This document shows positions 18,407 to 28,300 of a DNA stretch of 31,086 bases, piece by piece. Made by a program: the position numbers and the translations under genes. The notes under the pieces are model-generated. The model had not been told where the DNA came from and did not search any database. It saw only the letters and a list, made by a program, of their open reading frames with translations. Each line of letters starts with the position of its first letter. Positions within the stretch are counted from its first letter, which is position 1. The stretch spans positions 1 through 31,086 of the forward strand of contig QPMI01000346.1 in assembly GCA_004431415.1 (NCBI GenBank). The letters run 5' to 3'. Origin of the DNA: Cyanophora paradoxa (lineage: Eukaryota; Glaucocystophyceae; Cyanophorales; Cyanophoraceae).

Positions 18407-21400
18407 ATGAACGGGGCGAAGCCCGTCTCCTATGACGGGGAGCTCGCTTTCTCCGCGGTGCCCCTGGGCTCCAGCTCTGTCAGTGGATCCTCAGCAGCGA
18501 TCAGGGCAGCATCCTCGCACATCGCGGGCAACGTGACGCTGCCCTCGTTCTCGCGGCAGTCCGCGCAGCGGTCGCAGCGTTCCCAGGGGTTCTCGTACGC
18601 GCGTGATGGGAGCACCGGCGCCACCGTCGTGCGTTCTGCAGCTTGCAGCGCCAAGGAATTCTTCGGCCAGCAGGCGAAGGACCGCCTTTCATTCTTCGGC
18701 GGCTCGATTTTCGATCACGTCTCCACCAGCGCCTCGAGCGTCCCCCAGCCCGCTCAGGTCGCCACTCGTTCTCAGCTGACTGAGGATAAGGTCTGCTTAT
18801 TCCCCGCCCCCTCCTGTCTTTCGTCGTTTGGGCGGATCATCGCCCTTGCGATCATTGCCGGGCTGACCTGATTCTCCCACGTATCTTTCGCAGACTGCGA
18901 CCCCGGATCCCAAGGCGCAGTCGGATGCAAATGCCAACCGCTCTGGCCTCCTGCAGCTGTACCGCGTCCCGGGGATGCCCCCCGCGAAGCGCGACGCCCT
19001 TCTGGCCAAGGTTCGGCGGTCTTTCGCTTCGATCGAGGACATCGAGACGGAGCAGTGCTTCAACGTGGACACCGGAAACGAGACCCTGACAGAGGACGAG
19101 ATGGTCCGCCGCTCTTTTGACCCTTCGATCGGCGCGTACGTGATCTCGACGACTGACCGCTCCCTTTCCGTGCGCTCTCCCGCGCAGACGATCCTCAAGT
19201 GGCTTCTGAGCGAGACTTTCGAGCCGGCCCGGCTGACCACCAAGTCCTGGCTCCTCTTCAAGCCCCAGCCCGACGGCGACGACACACGCAAGATGGTGAG
19301 AGCGGGGACGCGTCCTTTCTTTTTTTCGCTGCAATCCGGACGCTGAGATTGTGTCCAGGTCGGCGGTCGCACTGCGCCCTGGCTCCAGGAGTCCGTCATC
19401 GTGGAGGTCGGCCCGCGTATGAGCTTCATGACCGCCTGGTCCACGAACGCGGTCCAAATCTGCCACGCCTGCGGCCTCACGAAGGCGAGCATCCTCATTC
19501 CTGCAATCTCAATCTACGCAGCTGACCCGGTGCCCGCAGGTCAAGCGCGTGGAGCGATCCCGCCGCTTCCGCCTGCTGGGCAAGAAGATCGAGTCGGGCC
19601 TCGCCACCGCGTTCGCGAATATGGTCCACGACCGCATGACCGAGCAGGTTTACCCGGAGCCTCTCAAGGTTGGCGCCCCTCCCGCTCCTCCGCGAGTCGT
19701 TCTCTGCCGCCGCGCGCTCGTTGATCGCCGCGCGCTTGCAGAACTTCGACAGCGGCATGCACCCGGAACCCGTGTTCCACATCCCGCTCATGAAGGAGGG
19801 CAAGGCCGCTCTCGAGAAGATCAACAAGGCGAGCCGGCCGCCCGCCTCCCGACGTTGCCGCTTTCTTTTTCGTGACTGGCGCGGGCAGGATATGGGCCTC
19901 GCGTTCGACGATTGGGACCTCGAGTACTACTTCAAGCTGTTCACCGAGACCGTGCGCGCCCACGCCCCGCCCTGCCCGCCGCCCTCGCCTCGCTCCGCCA
20001 ACATCCCGCGGCGGGCCGCAGATCGGGCGTGACCCGACCAACGTCGAGCTGTTCGACATGGCCCAGTCCAACTCGGAGCACTCGCGCCACTGGTGCGCGG
20101 GAGGAGGGGGGAGGGGGGAGAAAGCGGGCAAGCGCTCACGCCGAGGCCGCCGCGGTCGCAGGTTCTTCAAGGGGGACATGGTCATCGACGGCGAGAAGAT
20201 GCCGCAGTCTCTCCTCAAGCTCGTCATGGTGCGCTCCCGCGGCGGGGCGCGGGATCCCGCGGGGGTGGGGCCGAGCGCGCGCCCCCGCGCAGGCGACGTG
20301 GAAGGCGAACCCGCACAACAGCACGATCGCTTTCAAGGACAACTCGTCGGCGATCACGGGCGCGAAGATCCGGTCGCTCTTCCCCGAGAAGCCGGGCCAG
20401 CCGTCCCGCCTGCAGGAGGAGGGGCGCGACTACGACATCCTCTTCACCGCCGAGACGCACAACTTCCCCTGCGCCGTCGCCCCCTTCCCGGGCGCCGAGA
20501 CGGGCGCCGGCGGCCGCATCCGCGACACGCACGCGACGGGCGTCGGCTCCCTCGTCGTCGCCTCCACGGCCGGCTACAGCGTCGGCAACCTCAACATCCC
20601 CGGCTACTCGCTCCCCTGGGAGGACAGCGAGTTCATGTACCCCTCGAACCTGGCCTCGCCGCTGCAGATCGCCATCGAGGCGAGCAACGGCGCCTCGGAC
20701 TACGGCAACAAGTTCGGCGAGCCGCTCATCCAGGGCTTCCTCCGCACCGTCGGCCTCCGCCTCCCCAGCGGCGAGCGCCGCGAGTACATCAAGCCCATCA
20801 TGTTCTCCGGCGGCGCCGGCCAGATCGACTCGCGCCACCGGGAGAAGTCGGGCCCCGAGCCCGGCATGTGGGTCGTCAAGGTCGGGGGCCCCGCGTACCG
20901 CATCGGGTTCGGCGGCGGCGCGGCGAGCTCGATGGTCTCGGGGGACAACAAGGCGGAGCTGGACTTCAACGCGGTGCAGCGGGGCGACGCGGAGATGGCG
21001 CAGAAGGTCAACCGCGTGATCCGCGCCTGCGTCGAGATGGGCGACCGCAACCCCATCGTCTCCATCCACGACCAGGGCGCCGGCGGCAACTGCAACGTCG
21101 TCAAGGAGATCGTCTACCCCTCGGGCGCCAAGATCAACGTGCGCCCTCGCCGCCCCCGCCTCCCCCTCCCCGCCCGGGCCGACGCCCTCCCGCAGATCCG
21201 GTCGGTCCCGGTGGGCGACGAGTCGCTGTCGGTGGCGGAGATCTGGTCGGCGGAGTACCAGGAGAACGACTGCCTGCTGCTGCGGCCGGAGGACCGGGCG
21301 ATGTTCGAGGCGATCTGCGAGCGCGAGTGCGTGACGAGCGCCTTCATCGGGCAGATCACGGGCGACGGCTTCATCGTGGTGGAGGACCCGGCCAAGGGCG

Positions 21401-24048
21401 ACACCCCCGTCAACCTCGACCTCGAGAAGGTGCTGGGCGAGGACATGCCCAACAAGACCTTCGTCGACTCGCGCTCCGCCGGCGGCAACATCCGCGGCAC
21501 GGCGAAGCCGCTCGCGATCCCCGAGGGGACGGACGTGCGGGGCGCCCTGGAGCGCGTCCTCCGCCTGGCGTCGGTCGGCAGCAAGCGCTGGCTCACGAAC
21601 AAGGTGGACCGCTCGGTGACGGGCCTCGTCGCCCAGCAGCAGTGCTGCGGGCCCCTCCAGCTCCCCGTCTCCGACGTCGCCGTCATCGCCCAGAGCCACT
21701 TCGGCAAGACCGGCTCGGCGATCGCGATTGGCGAGCAGCCGATGAAGGGCCTGGTGGACCCGTCGGCGATGGGCCGCATGTCGGTCGCCGAGTCGCTGAC
21801 GAACCTCGTGTGGGCGAGCACGACCGGCCTCAGGGACGTCAAGTGCTCCGGCAACTGGATGTGGGCCGCCAAGATGCCCGGCGAGGGCGCCGCGATCTAC
21901 GACACCTGCGCCGCCATGGCCGACTTCATGATCAAGGCGAGCGAGCGCCCCCTCGGAGCACCTCTCGCTCCGCCCTCCCCGCCCGCGCTGAGCGGGGGGC
22001 GCGGCGCCGCAGATCGGGATGGCGGTGGACGGCGGGAAGGACTCGCTGACGATGGCGGCGCGCGCGCCGCTGCCGGACTCGACGGAGACGGAGACGGTCA
22101 AGGCGCCCGGCACCCTTGTCATCTCCGCCTATGTCACTTGCCCTGACGTCACCAAGACCGTCACCCCGGACCTCAAGGCCCGCCCCCGGCCCTCCTCCCC
22201 TCCCCTGCCCGCCCCGCCTCGCCGCTGGCTGAGCCGGGGCGCGCGCAGCTCCCAGGGCGTGGCAAGCTGCTCTTTGTGGACCTCTCGGGCGGCAAGGCGC
22301 GCCTGGGCGGCTCGGCCCTCGCGCAGGTCTTCTCCCAGGTGGGCAACGAGGTGCCCGACGTGGAGGAGCCGGAGAAGCTCGTGGCGGCCTTCGCGGCGGT
22401 GCAGCAGCTCGTCGACCGGCGTCTGCTCTCGGCCGGGCACGACCGCTCTGACGGCGGCCTGGTGACGGCGCTGCTGGAGATGGCCTTCGCGGGCAACTGC
22501 GGCATCGACGTGGAGCTGAGCGGCCCCGCCGGGGGCGAGATCGCGGCGCTCTTCGCGGAGGAGCTCGGCCTCTGCCTCGAGGTGGCGCCGGAGAACGAGG
22601 CGGAGGTGACGCGCGTGCTCAGCGAGGCCGGCGTGGCGGTGGCGGCCGTCGGCAGCGTCGTGGAGGGCCACGGCGTGCGCCTCTCGTACAACGGGCAGGC
22701 GGTGCTCGAGGCCGACGCCCGGGACCTGCGCGACGTCTGGGAGGAGACCAGCTTCCAGCTCGAGCGCCTGCAGAGCAACCCCGAGTGCGTGCAGAGCGAG
22801 CAGGAGACGCTGCGCGAGCGCACGGGCGTCAAGTACGTGCTGCCCTTCCAGGGCACGGCGACCCCGGCGGAGTACATGAGCATGCCGACGGCGCCGCTGG
22901 GGACGCCGACGGGGAGCACGCACAAGCCGCGCGTGGCGATCATCCGCGAGGAGGGCTCCAACGGCGACCGCGAGATGTCCTCGGCCTTCCACATGGCCGG
23001 CTTCGACGTCTGGGACGTCACGATGTCGGACCTGAAGAGCGGGCGCATGCACCTGCGCGACTTCCGCGGCATCGCCTTCGTCGGCGGCTTCTCGTACGCC
23101 GACGTGCTCGACTCGGCCAAGGGCTGGGCCGGCTCCATCCGCTTCAACGAGACGCTCCGCGGCCAGTTCGACGAGTTCCACGCCCGTCCGGACACGTTCT
23201 CCCTCGGCGTGTGCAACGGGTGCCAGCTCATGGCCCTCCTCGGCTGGATCCCCGGCAACCGCCCGCACCGGCCCTGGATGGACAAGTACCGCGACGAGGA
23301 GGAGGAGGCGGCGCAGGCGGCGGCGGCGAGCCGGCCCTCGTACCCGGAGCCCGGCGTGACGACGCCGCGGTTCGTGCACAACGCCTCGGGCCGCTTCGAG
23401 TCGCGCTGGAGCGCGGTCCGCGTCGAGGAGGACTCCCCCGCCATCATGCTCAAGGACATGGGCGGCGCCACGCTCGGCGTCTGGTCCGCCCCGCCCCGCC
23501 GCCCCCCCCCCCCCCCCGCCCCCAGCTCTCAAGCTGACGCGGCGGGGCGGTGCGGCGCAGGGTCGCGCACGGCGAGGGCCGCTGCTACTTCCCCCTGACG
23601 GCGAACCGCGTGGGGATCCCCTACTGGGTGCTGGACCACGGGCTCGCCCCCATCCGCTACGTGGACGACGAGAACGAGCCGACGACGGTCTACCCCTTCA
23701 ACCCGAACGGCTCCCCGCTCGGCGTCGCCTCGCTCTGCTCCCTGGACGGCCGCCACCTCGCCCTCATGCCCCACCCCGGTCCGCATCCGCCCTGCCCCCC
23801 GAGATGTCCGCGCCCCGCGCTGACGGCGCCGTAGAGCGCGCGGTGCTCAAGTGGCAATGGTCGCACAAGCCGGCCGAGTGGCGCGGTGAGAACGGCGACG
23901 ACCAGCTCGCGCCCTGGATCAAGGCGCGCACCCCCGGCCCCGGCCCCGGCCCCGCGCCCCCGGCCCCGAGCTCTGACGCCCCTGCTTGCAGATGTTCCAG
24001 AACGCTCGGGACTGGTGCGCCAAGACCGCGGACCAGAGCCAGGCGTGA
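18407..24048 (+). CDS. PFAS: phosphoribosylformylglycinamidine synthase (FGAM synthase, single-chain)
   Basis: Catalyses FGAR + ATP + glutamine to FGAM, step four of purine synthesis. Exons: 18407-18790, 18894-19295, 19359-19484, 19540-19668, 19742-19828, 19889-19951, 20022-20092, 20162-20228, 20293-21138, 21196-21936, 22013-22177, 22249-23483, 23561-23778, 23835-23923, 23992-24048; phases close to give 1559 aa. Landmarks: VERSRRFRL and HDRMTEQVY (N-domain), NSEHSRHWFFKG, ETHNFPCAVAPFPGAETG, EASNGASDYGNKFGEP, IHDQGAGGNCNVVKE, NKVDRSVTGLVAQQQC, DVKCSGNWMWAAK, AVDGGKDSLTMA, REEGSNGDREM, and the glutaminase centre SLGVCNGCQL (Cys about 1349) with MPHPERA (His about 1510, Glu about 1512). All key residues look intact. 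It is about 220 aa longer than animal enzymes because of a Ser-rich N-terminus. Donors: nine GT and five GC. Confidence 0.97.
23502..23517 (+). repeat. C16 tract inside a PFAS intron
   Basis: Sixteen C residues sit in the intron 23484-23560, in the position where a polypyrimidine tract is expected. Other introns on both strands show the same C-only tracts. Confidence 0.85.
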
Positions 24049-24610
24049 GGGGCGCCCGCTCCCCGCTGCCATCCCACTTTTTCAGCCCTCGCCGCCCCCC
24101 GCGCGGCCGCCGTGCCGCCGGCTCTCAGCACCCTCTGAACCCTTTCAGCCCTCCTCTTAGTTAATTGAACCGTCCCGTCGTAGCTTCACCAGCGTTATAA
24201 AGTCCTCTGTAGATCCAGTGGCGACTCCTCTTGTGTTTTTGAGAGCTAGGTGCTTGCGTTTTGAAAGAATATGATATCACCAGACAGTGGAGCTGAAATC
24301 ATGAATCTAAGTGGTCTTAGGGAGCGTCCCGGAGCGAGACCGCGAGGGACTGAATTTAGGGCGCGCCCTGCAGCTTGTTGATGTTTGCGGGCGCTGGCAG
24401 CTGCAGCTGCAGGTCGGCCCCGCGGCCGGGCGGTGGCGCCTCGGACGAGGAATCGAAACGCATTATGATAAAACACTACGATACAATGACGCGCGGACGA
24501 CGCGCGCGCGTCGCCGGCTCGCTGACCGCACCCATGCGCCTAATACGCCAGCGCGCGGGTCGCTCACCGGGGCCCGCGGCGGGGGCGCTTAATCTGCGCA
24601 AAGGTAGGCG
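24049..24610. other. convergent intergenic region, no gene seen
   Basis: 562 bp between the stop codons of FGAM synthase and QCR8. The part from about 24150 to 24320 is clearly AT-richer than the rest of the window and probably holds both 3' UTRs and polyadenylation signals. Short plus-strand open frames at 24311-24614 show no family resemblance. No RNA gene or repeat family was recognised. Confidence 0.55.
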
Positions 24611-25131
24611 TTAGTGCTTGCGGGCGGCGCGGTTGACGGGTCGCTTGCCCCGGTGGTGCAGCTTCTCCTGCGGGCGTCGCGCGTGAGTCGAGCGGGGGAT
24701 GGGCAGCGCGGAGCGCGGAGCGCACCTGCTCGAAGAGATAGTTTCCGCCGAAATACAGGACGGCGCCGTAGAGGAGGCCCGGAGTCACATCCTTCCAGTT
24801 CTCAGACACCTTCTTCTCCGCCTTGGCGAAGGCGTCGCCGAGGAAGCTCTTGCCGAACACCTTCATCTCGAAGGGCGAGGTGTAGTACCTGCCGGTCGCG
24901 CGTCAGCCCCGGCGGCCGTCGCGTGGATCGCGAGTCTATGCCGATGTTGCGCTAGGGTCGGCGAAGCGTCCGGTGTCTTCGGCCCGCTCAGGCATCGCTA
25001 GCTGCCACCATATGTGCTAATAGGCCGGCCGCAAGGAACGGGCTGCTCGCGGGCGGGCCGGGAAGCGTGAGCACGCATATAACGCACTCCACGACGCCCT
25101 TCATGCGGATGGCGATCTTCTCCTTGCCCAT
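24611..25131 (-). CDS. QCR8: cytochrome bc1 complex subunit 8 (QCR8/UQCRQ-like)
   Basis: A small membrane subunit of mitochondrial complex III. Exons in transcript order: 25131-25088, 24888-24726, 24667-24611; phases close to give 87 aa, in the family's usual 70-95 aa range. The N-terminus MGKEKIAIRMKGVVEYYTSP matches the QCR8 pattern of a short basic start followed by a (Y/L)-x-(L/S)-SPFE-like motif (here YTSPFEMKVF). VSENWKDVTPG precedes a single hydrophobic helix (LLYGAVLYFGGNYLF), and the end is EQEKLHHRGKRPVN, like the EKLEH or EKLHH end of plant and algal homologues. Both introns are GT-AG with donors GTGCGT and GTGCGC. The first is about 200 nt, long for this locus. Confidence 0.88.
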
Positions 25132-25301
25132 GGTTATCCTGCGAGCGGAATCGGTGCCTGGGGCGGACTGGGGCGGCACAGCTGGCCGACCGTGAACTAC
25201 CGAGACTGTACCCCCGCGCGGTCGCCGCTGCGACGCCGCAGCGCCGCCGACGCCGCGACGACGCCGCCGCAGCCGATGCATCCTTCCGCGTAGCTCGGAT
25301 C
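25132..25301. promoter_or_regulatory. 170-bp divergent spacer between QCR8 and coiled-coil gene
   Basis: The two start codons face away from each other across only 170 bp, so the promoters must overlap or be shared. No core element was recognised. Confidence 0.45.
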
Positions 25302-28300
25302 ATGAATTTCTCGACCTCTTCGGAGGCCACGCCAAGCGAAACTGCTCGGCGGGACCTAGACGTCGACGACGAGCTCGAGAGGGCGAGCGTTTCCTCCTAC
25401 GGGGCTGACGCGTCGGGCTTTCACCCCTTCGCCTCGACGAGGCCAGGTAAGCGGATCACCCGCGCGCGCCACCTGCAGGTGATGCTGCTTTGCCGCACAG
25501 GGAAGCCGCCGCGCCTATCGGGCCCAGCGCAGCAGCGAGCACGACCGGTTTCGCACGCTGCCGTATCTACGCGGCCGCCGACGCTCTCCCTCAGCAGCAG
25601 CTCAGCGGGAAGCATGATCATGAGCCCGGCCCCGCAGCCTCCCGCGGAGGAGTCGGAGCAGGTGCTGCCGATCCCGCCTCCGCCGCCGTCTCCCACAAGC
25701 ACTCTGCGCACGAGCGGCGCGGCGCCGCTCCCGGTTGCGTCGGTGCTGCCGGCGGCGCGGCCCTTCGCCGTGAACAGCTCGATCGCTTCGTCTATCTCGG
25801 CCTCGCCCCTGGATGAGTCCGTCTTCTCATCGCCCTCGGGCCTTATCCGCCGCGGCGAGCGCGAGCGCCGGCAGCTGCGCGAGACGGGGCGAGCGGAGCC
25901 CCTCGCGCCCCCGGCCCGCAGCCCCGCCGCGTCGGAGGAAGACGGGCCGCGGCCCTCCGCGCCCCGCGCCGCGGAGCAGAGCTTTGCCTCCACGTCCTCC
26001 TCCGCCCCCGTACCCCGCCGCCCGCCCTTCTTCGGCGACGCGCCCTCCCCGACGCCCCGCCCCCCGCTCCCGCCGCCCCCGCCCGAGCCCTCCGACTCGC
26101 CCGTACCCCCGAGACGGCCCCTCCCGCCCTTTCCCCCCGCAGCTTCCTCCTCGGAGCCGGCGGCCGCGCCCCCGTCCCTCGCCGTACCCCTCCTGCGGCC
26201 GGGGGGCTCCCCCGCGCACGCCCCGCCCCCCGCTTCGCCCTCATCCGGCCCCTCGGCCGGGCCCCCGCGCCTGCCCCCGCTCACCACCTCCCCGGGGGCC
26301 GTGCGTCTGCATCTTGAACCGTCCCATGCCCGTCTCCCCCTACCCCTCTCCCTCACGCTCGTGTACCCCGGCAGCGGGACGAGGCGACGCGTCTTGCGCT
26401 GGAGCTCGCGGACGCGCTGCGCGAGTCCAAGTTCCGCGAGCAGCAGGCCGCCGCCCTCCACCGCGACCTCGGCGCGCCGTACCCCCCGCGGCTCCTTCCC
26501 CCCTGTCTCTCGTCGACCGGGGTACAGAGGCGGCGAAGGACGTGATCGCGCGGCAGAGCGAGGCGATCGAGGGCCTGAGCCGCTCCCTCCGTGCGCGCCC
26601 CCTTGCCCGTTCCGCCTTTGTGTGGGCCTGGGGTGCGACGCGCCTGCGCAGATGATGCGGCCGATGCCGGCGGCTCGGAGCGGGAGTACAGCGGTGCGTC
26701 CAGTCGTCCACTCGCCTCTATTCTTCCGGTCGCGCCCTCCGACCGAGCGCCAGACGGGGGCCCGAGGCCGGGGCGGCGGCCGCGGCGGATCTGGGGCGGG
26801 CCGGAGGACGAGGAGGAGGATGATGCCCCGTCAAGGGAGTGGCCGAGGGATCCTCCGGGGCTGGGCGAGACGCGGGCGGCCCCGCTGGCGTGGAGCGAGG
26901 GCGAGGGCGACGCGGAGGAGGCCGGCGACGCCGCCCCGGAGGCCCCGCGGCCGCGCCCGACGCCGCCGCGGCCCGAGGCGCGGGCCCCCGCCCCCTCCTG
27001 GTCCGACGACGGGGCGTCGGAGGCGGGCGGAGGCGGGGCGGGGGGCCGGCGCCGGCGCGCGCCGCCCCCTCGGACGACGACGAGAGCTTCCTGGAGGGCG
27101 CGCGCCCCTCCCCAGGCGCCTCGCGGCCTCGTACCCCGACGCCGAGGCGGCGGGCCGGGGGCGGGGGAGCGGCTGGCGGCGGCGGAGGCGGCGCTGGAGC
27201 GGGAGGCGGAGGCGCGGGGCCGGGCGGAGGAGGACTGCGCGCAGCTGCGCGCCGCCCTGCGCGCCGCCGACGACGAGGCCGAGCACGCCCGCGCCGACGC
27301 CGAGGCCCGCCCCCGACCTCCTCGCCCCTCCCGCAGGCGCCCTCTGACGGGCCGGCGCGCAGCGGTGCCGGCGGGAGGCGGAGGAGGTGGCGGCGGCGGC
27401 GCGGCGGGCGCGGGCGGAGGCGGAGGAGGCACGGGAGGAGGCGGCGCGGGCGGGCGCCGAGCGCGACGAGTGGGCCCGTGAGGCCCGCCGAGTGCGCTCC
27501 GCCCCTCGCCGCCCCCTCTCCCGCCTGAGGGGCGGCGGGGCAGCTCGGGGCGGGGCGGGAGGAGGCGGCGCGTGCGGAGCGGGATGCCGCCGAGGCGCGC
27601 GAGGAGGCCCGGTGCGCCCCACCCGCCCGCCCCGCCCGGTCGAGGTCGCCGCCGACGCGGCAAAGGGCTGCCGCCGCGGAGGCGGAGCGGCTGCGGGCGG
27701 CGCTCGAGGAGGCCGCCGCGCGGGGCCGGGTGCGCGTCTCGCCGCCCGAGCGCGCCTCCTGCAGGCGCCCCTCTGAGAGCGGCGTCTCGTGGCGGCAGGC
27801 GCTGCAGTCGGCGCTGGAGGCGGCGGCGGGGGACGCGGCGCGGGCGCACGGGCTGCGCGCGGCGCTGGAGAACGTGGCGCGCGCGCTCGGGCCCGGCTCG
27901 CCGGGGCTCGAGGGCGAGGGGGCCGCGCTGGCGCCGGCCCTGCTCGACGCCCTCGCCTCGCGCGACGCCGAGATCGAGCAGCTGCGGGCCTCCTTCACCG
28001 CGCACAAGGCCGAGATCGCCGAGCTCCGGGTCCGCGCCCCCGGCCCCCCTCCCGCCTCGACCCTCGAGCCGGGGCGCCGGGCCGGGCAGGAGGCCGTGGA
28101 GGCGGCGCGCGGGGAGGAGGCGGCGGCGCGGCGGGAGCTGCTCGACACGCGCCGCGCCGCCGACGCCCTCCGCGTGCAGGCCGACTCTGCCGTCCAGGCC
28201 CGCGCATGACCCGGCCGCGGGCCGCGCGGCGCGTGGCTCTTCTGAGCCCGGGGCGCCGGCAGGTGGCGGAGGAGGTGCAGGAGCAGCACGCCGCCCTCGC

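Noticed and set aside
20224-22122. A 632-aa minus-strand open frame inside FGAM synthase
   Set aside because: It is the antisense shadow of highly conserved PFAS exons with extreme third-position GC; no family resemblance.
24311-24614. Small plus-strand gene between PFAS and QCR8
   Set aside because: Two overlapping frames of similar length and Arg-rich content with no family signal; typical of random GC-rich sequence.
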